Source of the DNA: Verrucomicrobiia bacterium DG1235
GTDB lineage: Bacteria; Verrucomicrobiota; Verrucomicrobiia; Opitutales; Opitutaceae
Assembly: GCA_000155695.1 (NCBI GenBank)
Contig: DS990592.1
Location: forward strand, 1,884,556 to 1,948,555
Direction: 5' to 3'
Length of the DNA stretch: 64,000 nt
Shown: in pieces, positions 26,830-37,500 of the stretch
Position numbering within the stretch: the stretch's first letter is position 1
How the letters are laid out: each line of letters begins with the position of its first letter
The notes under the pieces: model-generated
Database searches by the model: none
What the model saw: the letters and a program-made list of their open reading frames with translations, nothing else
What the model was told of the DNA's origin: nothing
Made by a program: the position numbers and the translations under genes

Positions 26830-29800
26830 TTGACTTACCAGGCAGTGTACGACCTCCGTCGCGGTGCGGGCACCTTCAAACTCGAAAAATGTGCCCTCCT
26901 AAGTATTGATTATGTCCACCTCAAGGAGACCGTAGATTGGAAGGAAGGATGGAATGATATTCCAGTCATTGCCGGGTTGAACAATGAGGAGCGCTCTGAA
27001 TTCCTCCGCAACATCCTCGACCACTTCCGATTGGAATACGCTGTACACAGTGATGTTCTACTGAAGGAAAGCGTTCTCCAGGAAAATGAGAAAGTCTTCA
27101 GCGACAAACTCCGAGCCGATTGGGCATTTGATGATTTGAAGAACCTTTTCCCCGCTTATTTGAGACGGAAACGCCTGAGCTCACGATCGCGGGGCAAGAG
27201 TAGCTCAATGGTTATCACCAGTGCGCTCGGTAAATACATTCGCCAATTCTTCGCAGAAAAAGCTCCTGAGTTTGCATTCAACCGCGAAAGCTATGACGAA
27301 ATACTGGATAGTCTACTTGCTCTTCTGGAACAAGCGGGGTTCGTCGTAAAGCAAGAGAGGCGCGATGCTGAGGGTCAAGCAACCTATATCTATCAGTTGA
27401 GACTGGACCGGATTATATGGAAACCGGGAGACGGTAAAAAAGTTCAGCGCGATGTAGTAAAGATACGCAGCTATAAAAGCTTTCAGGAGAAACCTAATTT
27501 GTTTTTCAAGCGCATCTACGAGACCGATTTTTCGAAAATAAAAGCGCTACGTGGAGAGGACCACACTGGTCAGTTAAAGAACGAACTACGCATCGACCGA
27601 GAGGAACGCTTCCGAGCTGATTTCTACAAAGAGGAGAATGGAAAGCGAGTTTTGGATAAAGACCGTATTTGGTCAGATTCTATCAGTGCCCTCTTCTGTT
27701 CACCCACGATGGAATTGGGCGTAGACATCAGTGCGTTGAGTGTTGTCCATATGCGTAATGCACCGCCGAACGCTGCAAACTACGCCCAGCGTAGCGGTCG
27801 CGCAGGGCGAAGCGGCCAAGCTGCGCTCGTGATGACCTACTGCTCATCCTACTCGCCACATGACAGAAACTTTTTTGATAACAAAGAGCAACTAGTCGCA
27901 GGTGTCGTTGAAGAGCCAAAGCTAGATTTGATCAACAGAGAGCTGATCGAATCTCATATCCACGCTCTAGTATTCTCTGACATTGGCATTCCAGATGTCA
28001 GAGAGTCTGTCACAGAGCTTTTGGATCCAGATTTCCCTGATTGTCCGTTGCGTCCATCTGTCCGTGAACGCTTAAGCCTCAAGCCCGCAGAAGCACTATC
28101 ATTTAAGACAAGCGTCAAACGTGCGCTGGAGACTCTCTGGCCAAAGCTTGAGCAGGAGACATGGTTTACCGATAGCTGGATTGAACGAATCATACAGGAG
28201 CTGCCAACTCGTCTGGACCGATCCCTAGACCGATGGAGATTCTCGTTCAAGGAGGCCAAGGCGACACTCGACCGGGCAACCAGCGAGATTGCCAATGGTG
28301 TCTACCAGTTAAATAGCGATGAATACAAACGGGCAAAACGACTTCAGGATCAAGCGACCCGACAGCGAGATCTCCTCAAGAATGACATCAGAGGGAACCA
28401 TGAATTAAGTGAGTTCTACGTCTTCCGCTATCTTGCATCAGAGGGATTCCTTCCAGGTTACAACTTCACCCGACTTCCAGTACGAACGTTCGTCTCAGGA
28501 AAGGATGATGTCGGCGAGTACATCTCAAGGCCGCGCTTGATAGCGCTCCGAGAATTCGGCCCGCTCAACGTAATTTATCATAACGGAAACAAGTATCGGA
28601 TCGAACAGGTTGTCTTACCTGAAATCGACTCACACCTCCGAAACATTCGAGTCTGCTCCAAGTCGGGGTTCTGGTTGGATGATTCTTACGAGACGGCGGA
28701 TCTATGCCCCTTCACGGGAATCGACCTAACGGATGGAGATAATCGTGAGAGCTTCGCGGGCTTGCTGGAACTTTCCGAGAGCCGTGCGGAGAAGAAAGAG
28801 TATATCACTTGTGAAGAAGAAGAGCGTCGACGCCTTGGATTTGCCATTGATACATACTTCACTGTTAAACCAGATGAGCTTAGCCGAGTGCGACGGGCCG
28901 AGATAAAGTCGGACGATCAAGTTCTGCTAAACCTGTCATACATTCCTGCGTCGCAACTAATTCAAATCAACAAGCGTGACCGAGCTCATACCGACGATGG
29001 TTTCCCCATCGGTATGAAGACCGGCTTCTGGAAGAACTCAGTTGATCCAGAGGCGAAAGAGGAAATCCGCAAAGTTATGCTCTGGTCGTGGAACACCGCC
29101 GATGCTCTATACATCGAGCCACTGACATCGCTGGCACTCACTCCAGATGCAGTACTTACTTTGATGTATGCTCTCAAGCGTGGCATCGAACGCCTCTTCC
29201 AAATAGAGCCTTCCGAGTTAGGAGTCGCCAAGATGGGTACAACTGAAGAACCTAACATCTTCCTCTACGAATCTAGCGAGGGAAGTTTAGGTATTCTCAG
29301 CCAGATTGTTGAAAATGTGGATACGTTTAAACGCGTCATCGAAGAGGCAAAAGCTGTCTGCCGCTATGAAGAAGATGACTACCTTGAACCAGCATCCTAC
29401 GATGACCTGTTGAGTTACTACAACCAGCCACATCACCTACAAATCAATCGCTTCGATATAAGAGATGCTCTGGACAAGGTACTCACTTGCTCGATCGAAA
29501 GAAGAGACACCGTAACAGACAGCAGTTACCAAAACCAGTACGAACGCCTGCTGCGTCAGATGGACTCAAACTCATCCACGGAAAAGCAATTCCTCGACTA
29601 TCTCTACAAACACAAGCTCCGCTTGCCGGACTCCGCCCAGGAAGAGGTCGATGGTCTCTACGTGAAACCAGATTTTTTCTACTCACCCGACACGTGGGTC
29701 TTTTGTGACGGCACACCGCATGACCGCCCAGAAATCAGAGAAGACGACGCCAAGAAGCGGGCAGCTATCAGAGAACGCGGTGATGAAGTAGTCGTTTACT

Positions 29801-29871
29801 ATTATAAAAACTCATTGGATGACCTCATTCAGAGATACCCGGACATTTTTACCAAGGCCGTAGATGAATAA
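26830..29871 (+). CDS. DUF1998-class defence helicase, C-terminal part with Vsr-like tail
   Basis: In the same frame as the preceding part, four codons after its TGA; the only early start is TTG at 26830, with no clear ribosome site. The second RecA domain is present (FCSPTMELGVDIS; NAANYAQRSGRAGRSGQAA, about 300-330). The DUF1998/MZB region follows (NIFLYESSEGSLGILSQIV; PASYDDLLSYYNQPHH), but the zinc-ligand Cys positions seen in most relatives are Ser and Asp. The last 100 residues (YVKPDFFYSP, VFCDGTPHD, KKRAAIRERGDEVVVYYYK) look like a Vsr/DUF559-type nuclease domain. The combined product would be about 1728 residues. The stop overlaps the SNF2 start by 8 nt. Confidence 0.75.
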   Translation: MTYQAVYDLRRGAGTFKLEKCALLSIDYVHLKETVDWKEGWNDIPVIAGLNNEERSEFLRNILDHFRLEYAVHSDVLLKESVLQENEKVFSDKLRADWAFDDLKNLFPAYLRRKRLSSRSRGKSSSMVITSALGKYIRQFFAEKAPEFAFNRESYDEILDSLLALLEQAGFVVKQERRDAEGQATYIYQLRLDRIIWKPGDGKKVQRDVVKIRSYKSFQEKPNLFFKRIYETDFSKIKALRGEDHTGQLKNELRIDREERFRADFYKEENGKRVLDKDRIWSDSISALFCSPTMELGVDISALSVVHMRNAPPNAANYAQRSGRAGRSGQAALVMTYCSSYSPHDRNFFDNKEQLVAGVVEEPKLDLINRELIESHIHALVFSDIGIPDVRESVTELLDPDFPDCPLRPSVRERLSLKPAEALSFKTSVKRALETLWPKLEQETWFTDSWIERIIQELPTRLDRSLDRWRFSFKEAKATLDRATSEIANGVYQLNSDEYKRAKRLQDQATRQRDLLKNDIRGNHELSEFYVFRYLASEGFLPGYNFTRLPVRTFVSGKDDVGEYISRPRLIALREFGPLNVIYHNGNKYRIEQVVLPEIDSHLRNIRVCSKSGFWLDDSYETADLCPFTGIDLTDGDNRESFAGLLELSESRAEKKEYITCEEEERRRLGFAIDTYFTVKPDELSRVRRAEIKSDDQVLLNLSYIPASQLIQINKRDRAHTDDGFPIGMKTGFWKNSVDPEAKEEIRKVMLWSWNTADALYIEPLTSLALTPDAVLTLMYALKRGIERLFQIEPSELGVAKMGTTEEPNIFLYESSEGSLGILSQIVENVDTFKRVIEEAKAVCRYEEDDYLEPASYDDLLSYYNQPHHLQINRFDIRDALDKVLTCSIERRDTVTDSSYQNQYERLLRQMDSNSSTEKQFLDYLYKHKLRLPDSAQEEVDGLYVKPDFFYSPDTWVFCDGTPHDRPEIREDDAKKRAAIRERGDEVVVYYYKNSLDDLIQRYPDIFTKAVDE

Positions 29872-32743
29872 TTCTGCTTCAAACTTCCAACCAGGAACTC
29901 TTGTAGCCCTGCGGGGCCGAGATTGGGTCGTACAAGCTTCTCCTGATCCTGAGCTTCTCGTTCTTCAGCCTTTGGGAGGTAGTGACGAAGAAACTACAGG
30001 AATCTTCCTTCCATCAGCCACAGAGGACGACCATCCCAAACCCGCGAAATTCTCGAAACCAACGGTAGAAGACTTGGGTAACTTCGCTCATTCGCGAATC
30101 CTGTACAACGCAGCCCGCCTTTCATTTCGCAATGGTGCCGGTCCATTCCGCTGCTTGGCGAAACTCTCTTTCCGCCCGAGAAGCTACCAAATGGTACCCC
30201 TTGTCATGGCACTTCGCCAGTCAACCACTCGTCTGCTAGTGGCGGACGACGTTGGTATAGGTAAAACAATCGAAGCCCTACTCATAATAGCAGAGCTCCT
30301 GGAGCGAAAAGTGATCGAGCGCTTCGCGGTAGTCTGCCTTCCGCATCTATGCGATCAATGGCAGCAGGAAATTCAGGATAAGATCGGCTTAAATGCTGTT
30401 GTCATCCGCTCCAATACCCAGGCCAGATTGGATCGTGAAATCCATGGCGATGTTTCCGTATACCAACACTATCCCTTTCAGATCATCTCTATCGACTACA
30501 TAAAGTCGGAGCAACGGAGACAGCTTTTCATCTCCGAATGTCCGGAGCTATTGGTTGTCGACGAGGCGCATACCTGCACTTTGCCTCAAGGCGCCTCAAA
30601 GGGGCAGCAGCAGCGTTATGCTTTATTACGAGATCTCATCGACTCCCGCGGAGAGGATCAGCATCTCGTCATGCTCACCGCGACGCCACACAGTGGAAAG
30701 CCCGAGGAGTTCGGGTCCCTACTAGGCCTGGTAGACGACTCGTTTCAGACCATGGATATCGCCACAGCAGGCCAGAAGGAGAGAAAACGCTTGGCAGCTC
30801 ACTTTGTTCAGCGTCGTAGAGCAGACGTAGAGAAGTGGATGAACCAGAAAACGCCTTTTCCTGAGCGAGACTCTGGAGAATTCGATTATAATCTCTCCGC
30901 CGAATACGCTACCTTCTTTGAAGGTATTTTTGATTTCGCACGCGGTCTTGTCAGCGGCAAAACGGATGATCGCCGCAAGCGAGTTCATTACTGGACGGCT
31001 CTCGGCCTACTTCGTGGAGTCATGTCCAGTCCAGCAGCAGGAGTAAGTATGCTGCGCAATCGTCGATCCAAGTTGAGCGGGGAAGAACTCATCGAAGATG
31101 AAGGAGGAGATTTGGTTCACGACTCCCCCGAAGGCTTCGAGTCAGACCTCTCTCCGAATGAACTCGTCGAAGCAACGGAATGGTCGGAATACGAGTTACG
31201 TAAACTACGTCAGTTCGAGCGCGAACTTACAGACCTACAAGGGGTCGAAAATGACTACAAACTGGAAGCGGCACACATGGTCATAACTGACTGGCTGGAA
31301 AACGGATACAGCCCTGTTGTATTCTGCCGCTACATTCCAACCGCCAATTACGTCGGCGAACAGCTGAAGCCCATCCTAGAAAAAGCCTTTAAGGATATAA
31401 CCGTTCAGGTTGTCACTTCCGAAGACCCGGATGAGCTTCGCAGGGAGCGTATTGAAGCGATGGGTTCCAGCAAGCGACGCGTGCTCATAGCTACGGACTG
31501 CTTGTCCGAGGGAATCAATCTTCACGCTCACTTTAGTGCGGTATTGCACTATGACCTTCCTTGGAACCCCAACCGCCTTGAACAACGCGAAGGCCGCGTA
31601 GACCGTTTCGGCCAGACGCGAGACGAGGTCAAAGCCTACCTTCTCTTTTCCAAAGACAACCCGGTCGATGGCGTGGTTCTTAACGTCATTCTGCGTAAAG
31701 TTCGCGAAATTAAGCGAGCCACAGGCATTAACGTTCCCTTCCCTGAGGATAGTCGCGGCGTCATCGACGCGATTACTCAATCACTGCTCTTGGAAGACCA
31801 AAACAAGGTCACCTTCCGCAAGGTAGACAACCAGATGCAGATCGACTTTGAGGAATTCGATGCGGCCAAAAAGATCGATCTAGAGGTCTCGGACAAATTC
31901 AAGCGCTCCGAGGAAAACGTGAAAGCCTCACGTTCAGTCTTCACGCAATACGGAATCAAGGCCGAAGAGATCGAGCCAGACCTACGCGAGAACGACCTAG
32001 CGATCGGCAACCCCGAAGCTGTGCAAGACTTCATTATCGAAGCGGTGACGAGCCTCTACGGAGCTCAGATTGAGCCTATCAAGGATCGAAACCGAGAGCT
32101 TAAAGGCTTCCGCCTCTACCTCACAAATCTACCAAGAATTTCCCGGAGCGTTCTTCCTGATCCAGATAAGAAGGATGCCGTTCTGATCAGTTTTGAGTCC
32201 CCCACTCCCGAAGGTTTCCATTACTTCGGTCGCAATCATCCTTTCGTAGAACAGATATGCCAACGCGTCCTTGCCGACACCATGGATCGTAATCCACAAG
32301 GTGCGGCACGTGCAGCCGTATTTCGATCCAGTCGAGTAAATCGTATGACGACTCTGCTCCTGTTCCGCGTCCGTAATGTCATCGAGGAAAAGAATAAACG
32401 AGGCCCCAAGTTGATCGCTGAGGAGATGCTACTTTGGGGTTACCGAGGCAGCCCAGAGCAAGCCGACCACTTAGAACTCGACGAAGCACAGCAGCTACTC
32501 AAGGAAGCGACCGTAGACGGGGACCTCAGCGATGCCCGTCGACAGCGCGAACTCACTCAACACATCGACCAATTAGAAACCCTTCGTACACGTTTTGATC
32601 AACTTGCCGAACAACGCTCTCAACACTTAGTCGAGGCCCACGAACGCTTCTCACGCTTGGTCGACAAGAAGAAATTCCAAGTCGTTTATCCCGTACTCCC
32701 GATGGATGTACTGGGCGTTTATATCCTGATCCCTGCGAAATAG
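29864..32743 (+). CDS. SNF2-family helicase, DrmD-like
   Basis: 959 residues. The N-terminus (PGTLVALRGRDWVVQASPD, LLVLQPLGGSDEE) and the P-loop ADDVGIGKTIEA (about 126-137), with DEAH box VVDEAHT (about 230), match the SNF2 helicase DrmD of class 1 DISARM. The helicase C-terminal half shows HYDLPWNPNRLEQREGRVDR (about 562-581), the motif V/VI region. The long helical tail ends with LVYPVLPM-type beta strands. SNF2 enzymes move along or remodel duplex DNA; in DISARM the helicases act with the methylase. Here the start overlaps the upstream stop by eight bases and the next gene starts two bases after the stop. Family call is strong; DISARM membership is inference. Confidence 0.85.
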   Translation: MNNSASNFQPGTLVALRGRDWVVQASPDPELLVLQPLGGSDEETTGIFLPSATEDDHPKPAKFSKPTVEDLGNFAHSRILYNAARLSFRNGAGPFRCLAKLSFRPRSYQMVPLVMALRQSTTRLLVADDVGIGKTIEALLIIAELLERKVIERFAVVCLPHLCDQWQQEIQDKIGLNAVVIRSNTQARLDREIHGDVSVYQHYPFQIISIDYIKSEQRRQLFISECPELLVVDEAHTCTLPQGASKGQQQRYALLRDLIDSRGEDQHLVMLTATPHSGKPEEFGSLLGLVDDSFQTMDIATAGQKERKRLAAHFVQRRRADVEKWMNQKTPFPERDSGEFDYNLSAEYATFFEGIFDFARGLVSGKTDDRRKRVHYWTALGLLRGVMSSPAAGVSMLRNRRSKLSGEELIEDEGGDLVHDSPEGFESDLSPNELVEATEWSEYELRKLRQFERELTDLQGVENDYKLEAAHMVITDWLENGYSPVVFCRYIPTANYVGEQLKPILEKAFKDITVQVVTSEDPDELRRERIEAMGSSKRRVLIATDCLSEGINLHAHFSAVLHYDLPWNPNRLEQREGRVDRFGQTRDEVKAYLLFSKDNPVDGVVLNVILRKVREIKRATGINVPFPEDSRGVIDAITQSLLLEDQNKVTFRKVDNQMQIDFEEFDAAKKIDLEVSDKFKRSEENVKASRSVFTQYGIKAEEIEPDLRENDLAIGNPEAVQDFIIEAVTSLYGAQIEPIKDRNRELKGFRLYLTNLPRISRSVLPDPDKKDAVLISFESPTPEGFHYFGRNHPFVEQICQRVLADTMDRNPQGAARAAVFRSSRVNRMTTLLLFRVRNVIEEKNKRGPKLIAEEMLLWGYRGSPEQADHLELDEAQQLLKEATVDGDLSDARRQRELTQHIDQLETLRTRFDQLAEQRSQHLVEAHERFSRLVDKKKFQVVYPVLPMDVLGVYILIPAK

Positions 32744-32744
32744 C

Positions 32745-33785
32745 ATGAGTGGAGAAGATACCCCAACGACTGCCCTTCCAGAGCGTACCTACCTTCTGGT
32801 TCGTTCTTGCCGCCAAATACCACTAAACGACCAAGTCGTTGGGATAGGCTGGGATGATGTCAATTTTTCGGACTTTCCCGACGCTGAGATTCTGTTGAAA
32901 CAAATGTGGGACGATGGATGGGAAACAGGTTCCAATACCAATACCATCCGCCGGTTTTGCGGGCTTTCCAAAGGAGACTTAGTCGTCGTCCCATGGTGGG
33001 GAACAATCGCCATCGGAGAAGCAGTCGGTGAGGCCACTTACAATTCGAGATTCTCCGGAATGATGGGGGCGAACCAGCAGCGTGTGCGATTCCCTATAGA
33101 TTATGAAGGAAACGTGAGCATGATTGCCCGTACCGACCTATCGGAAGCACTACAGAGACGGCTGAAAATTAAGAGAACGGTCGCCGACCTTTGGGAGTTT
33201 TCTGATGAGATAGAAAAGCACTTTACTGCGATTGATAGCGGAAAGCGTGCTTCCTACATCTTGGATATAGAAAGCAAACAGGCGGAACTTCTCGAGTCGT
33301 TCAAATCGCAGCTCCTTCAAAATATCCAATCGGGAAAGACAGGACTGCAAACGGGTGGTTTGGGCATGGAAAGTCTGATAGCCGAATTATTGCGCTGCGA
33401 TGGCTTCGAAGTAACCCACCTAAGCAAGCAACACTTTGGCTCCGGCATCGCTGATGCAGATCTGAAAGCGTCTAAAACCAACTCACTACGTACGGATGAA
33501 TTTCTAATTCAGGTGAAGCATCACGGTGGCCGCACCGACGACCATGGGATTAAACAGCTTATCGCCATAAACGAGAGCGATTTTCCTGATTACAGCCAGC
33601 ATCAGCTAGTCTTCGTAACTAGCGGTTCGCTCGACAGAGAAGAGCAAACCTTAGCCGCTAAACACGATATCATTACGAAGGATGGTTCTGAATTGATCGA
33701 CTGGATCCTTGATGCATTGCCCCAACTGGACCGAAGAATCCAAGCACAGCTTGGGATCTTGAATGTACCTCATATCCACAGTTAA
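32745..33785 (+). CDS. Mrr-like restriction endonuclease with N-terminal PUA/EVE-like domain
   Basis: 346 residues. Residues 200-300 carry a Mrr-type PD-(D/E)XK core: LGMESLIAELLRCDGFEVTH, a GIADADL turn and EFLIQVKHHGG (Q-x-K), followed by GIKQLIAI and QLVFVTSG. The first 130 residues (QVVGIGWDDVNF, IRRFCGLSKGDLVVVPW, TIAIGEAVGE) resemble a PUA-superfamily (EVE/ASCH-like) domain, the type that flips out and reads a modified base in several modification-dependent nucleases. A nuclease whose cutting depends on a base or its modification is plausible. The gene lies two bases after the DrmD-like stop. Confidence 0.7.
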   Translation: MSGEDTPTTALPERTYLLVRSCRQIPLNDQVVGIGWDDVNFSDFPDAEILLKQMWDDGWETGSNTNTIRRFCGLSKGDLVVVPWWGTIAIGEAVGEATYNSRFSGMMGANQQRVRFPIDYEGNVSMIARTDLSEALQRRLKIKRTVADLWEFSDEIEKHFTAIDSGKRASYILDIESKQAELLESFKSQLLQNIQSGKTGLQTGGLGMESLIAELLRCDGFEVTHLSKQHFGSGIADADLKASKTNSLRTDEFLIQVKHHGGRTDDHGIKQLIAINESDFPDYSQHQLVFVTSGSLDREEQTLAAKHDIITKDGSELIDWILDALPQLDRRIQAQLGILNVPHIHS

Positions 33786-33799
33786 CAATCAACATTTAC

Positions 33800-34570
33800 A
33801 TGAGACTACGAACGGCCAGAAGGCACTTCACCGAAGATATAAAACGATCAAAGGCAATCTTTGAGCATGCTAGACATGTACCCAACAAATCCTTACAGGG
33901 CGATCTTCTACGTAGCTCCTTTATGTTTTCAGTAGGTGCGCTGGACGCTTTTTTCTGCGATGCATTCGGTGACTTAGTTTCTAGAACTCTGTCTGCCTTA
34001 GAAAAGGAACCTATCGCAACTATAATGGACAACTTCGAAAACTTGAGTGTTCCAGCAGTAGTGTTGTTAAAAAACGCTCCTACAGATGGATGGCGCTGGC
34101 GCATGGCAGCACGAGCTATGATTGAAAAGGAGAACGTTCTTTCGATCACTCAAATCAAGAAGCTGTTTAATCGCTTTTTCGAGGACTCCGAGAAACTATT
34201 TTGCGATAACCGTCTAGAAGGCTGGATGACCCATGGGCGTGCTACAAACCGTGTTTTTGGAATCGCACGTTCAGACTTTTTACACCTCTCGGGAACAGAT
34301 CGTATTTCGGCAATAAAAAATGGAAACAAACAACTCAATTCCCGATACAAAGTCTTATTTCAACGACGCCATGACTGTATTCACAACTGTGATAGGCCCA
34401 AGGTCGCACCTCAAGCAATAGCCCGCATTGGTTCAATCAAGAATATGATCAACGACATAGAGTTTCTTGTAGATCGCTGTCATGACGAGCTCTACTCGGA
34501 ATTCCCAAGGTTTTTAAATCGCTGCGGGTTTAGTGCAGTAACACGCAACCAAGTGGGTGCCTCAAGATGA
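33800..34570 (+). CDS. HEPN-domain protein, putative ribonuclease
   Basis: 256 residues, mostly helical. The motif RRHDCIHN (about residues 193-200) contains the HEPN signature R-x4-H (Arg, four residues, His), in the context seen in MAE_28990/MAE_18760-type HEPN proteins, which are RNases in antiviral and toxin systems. The preceding helix RSSFMFSVGALDAFFCDAF is typical of the first HEPN helix. No antitoxin-like partner lies next to it; instead the 3' end overlaps the methyltransferase start by 4 nt (ATGA), so the two are translationally coupled. RNA cleavage is inferred from the motif only. Confidence 0.6.
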   Translation: MRLRTARRHFTEDIKRSKAIFEHARHVPNKSLQGDLLRSSFMFSVGALDAFFCDAFGDLVSRTLSALEKEPIATIMDNFENLSVPAVVLLKNAPTDGWRWRMAARAMIEKENVLSITQIKKLFNRFFEDSEKLFCDNRLEGWMTHGRATNRVFGIARSDFLHLSGTDRISAIKNGNKQLNSRYKVLFQRRHDCIHNCDRPKVAPQAIARIGSIKNMINDIEFLVDRCHDELYSEFPRFLNRCGFSAVTRNQVGASR

Positions 34571-37500
34571 CCTATCCCTCCATTAGAATAGAAGGCAGTA
34601 TCCTCACCGGGGATATCATAGAGACTATCGCCAATGGTGATCGTCAGGATGGACAGCGTGCACAGGACTACGGCTTTGAAGGTACGACCAAGATAAAGGA
34701 CGAGATTGCCGATGCATGGGCCAGCGCACGTGCCTTTTGGACGACTTATCAATCTCGAATCGACAGGCTGCGCGAAGGCGCTTCGGGTGTCACGGAAACT
34801 CGCAATCTTTGGATAACGCCTTTGTTGGGGCTTCTTGGATACAACCCAGAGCTCGCCGGTAAAGGTGAAGTCGTAAATCAAAAAAACTACGCAATCTCCC
34901 ACCGAGAAGTAACGCGCGATAGCTTCCCGATCCATGTCATGGGCTGGCATGACAGTCTTGACAAGAAACGGCAGGACTCCGGGCCACGCATGTCGCCGCA
35001 CGCCTTGGTTCAGGAATACATCAACCTAACCGAGCACCTCTACGCGCTTGTCACCAATGGTCGGCAACTCCGTCTACTGCGAGACTCCTCTCGATTGATA
35101 AAACTCTCCTTCCTAGAGTTCGATTTGGAGCGCATATTCAACGAGGAGCTGTTTGCCGACTTCGCGTTGCTATTCCGTTTGCTCCACGCATCCCGTATGC
35201 CGGTCAAACAGGATGCGGCTAATGAGAGCATAATCGAACGCTACCACCAGGATGCGTTGGACTCTGGTTCACGGATCCGCGATGGACTTTCCAAAGCCGT
35301 CAAAATATGCATTGAAGAGCTGGCCAGCGGTTTCCTTTCTCATGAATCCAACCCAAGCCTACGCCAATCTTCAAATGGTGATAAACAGGCACAGGAGCTC
35401 TACCAAAATCTGCTTCGCCTGATCTATCGCATGCTCTTCCTCATGGTGATTGAAGAGCGCGGGCTCGTGTATCCATTAGGTGCCGACAATCGCCTACGGT
35501 CTATATACGAACGCTACTACAGCATCGGACGTCTTCGCAAATTGGCGGAGAAGCCGCACTTCGCAGAAGAGAAATATCATGATGCCTGGGATTCCCTCTG
35601 TGCAACATTCCGCCTGTATCAGAACCCAGAAACCGGAGAAAAGCTTGGAATAGCGCCTCTTGGCGGGCTCTTTCATCATGATGCAATTGGCACCCTTGCC
35701 GAGTGTCGTTTATCCAACGCCGTTCTGCTCACCGCGATTCGCCGCCTCAGCTACTTTCAGCATCCTGATTCCAAGCAGTATCTACGGGTCAACTACGGGG
35801 CACTCAATGTAGAAGAGTTCGGATCCGTATATGAAGGGCTTCTTGAATACGATGCCAAATTGACCGAGCCTGCGACCGGTAAATTCGAATTCCATCTTGT
35901 CGAGGGAGAAGACCGCTCTTCTTCGGGCTCTCACTACACACCAGATGAACTGGTACAGCCGCTTCTCAAGCACTCAATAGATTACCTGATTGCAGATAAG
36001 CTTAAAGAAGCCGATCCTCAAGCGGCACTGCTCTCCTTGCGGGTAGCGGATATCGCCTGTGGTTCAGGCCACATCCTACTAGCTGCAGCACGGCGAATCG
36101 GCATGGAGCTGGCCACTCTCCGCACCGGAGAAGACCAACCCTCTCCAACCGCCATGCGTGCAGCTGTGCGCGATGTAATCCAAAACTGTATCTACGGAGT
36201 CGACTTGAATCCTCTAGCGGTCGAGCTCTGTAAGGTCGCGCTCTGGCTGGAGGCTCACGTTCCGGGGCAACCACTCAACTTCCTCGATCACCATATCAAG
36301 TGTGGCAATGCGATCGTCGGTTTCGTCAATCAGCAGGAACTGGAGAAAGGCATCCCGATGGAAGCCTTCAAGACTTTGCCCGGTGACGATAAGGAGGTCG
36401 CAGCGGCTCTGAGAAAACGCAACAAGGAAGGCCGCGCCGAGGATAGGCGTCAGGTCAAGATGGAGCTATCTCCAGAGACCCAGAAAAAACTCGATGAAAT
36501 CCGCCAACGTTGGCAGGTGCTCTCAGGGCTTCCTGAAACCACACCTACCGAGATTGAAGAAAAGCGTAAACAGTTCCGCCAGTACTCAGCCAGCGAAGAT
36601 GCCTTCCTGCTTCAACAAATCGCAGCAATTCCGATCGCCCAGTTCTATCAACCCAAAACACTGGAAAATAAAACCTGTGTCATCACTGAGCAGGACTATC
36701 GTAAATACTTGACCGGACATCAGACACCACAAGGGCAATCGACTGCCAGCGCTTGGGCAATCGCGCATCGCAAGAAATTCTTTCACTGGTTCTTAGAGTT
36801 TCCCCATATTATGCGAAATGGTGGATTTGACTGCGTTCTCGGGAACCCACCATACCTAGGAGGTCAGGCACTGAGCGGAACCTACGGGCATGATTTCTGC
36901 CAGTATGTAAAATGGGAATACGCACCAACGGGCCTGAGTGACTTAATTGCGTTCTTCGTAAGAAGAATAAACAAAATTATCAATACGAACGGATTTGCCG
37001 CCTTCATTACTACAAACTCAATAAAAGATGGAGATGTAAGAAAGGATGGTCTCGAGAGAGTTCTAGAGCGAGGTTCCTCGATAAATTTTGCCGTTAGAGG
37101 AATCAAGTGGCCAGGAACCGCAAACTTGGTTGTTTCGCTACTCTCTATTTTCAAAGGACAATGGACCGGTAAGTACTCCTTAGACAGTAAAACCGTCACA
37201 ACTATTTCTAGTTTCTTAGACGATTCAATCGAAGCTCCTGAACCCAAAAATCTTTTGGCGAACTCAGGGTACTTAATGAACGCTTCAGAGTGGAATGGAG
37301 ACGGTTTTATCGTGGAGCCTGAAAAAGCGAATTCGCTCATCAAGGAAGATCCGAGTAATTCGAAATGTGTTCGACCAATCATCAACGGTGATACCTTAAA
37401 TAGTGCCCCCGACCAAAAACCTGACCGATACGCAATATACTTCGGAACTTCGTCATACGACGAAATCAAACATCATACTGGTCCTTTGTCCTGGCTGGAG

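Noticed and set aside
26818-26832. Selenocysteine at the helicase TGA
   Set aside because: No homologue context suggests a selenocysteine there and no convincing SECIS-like hairpin follows; a mutation or readthrough is simpler.
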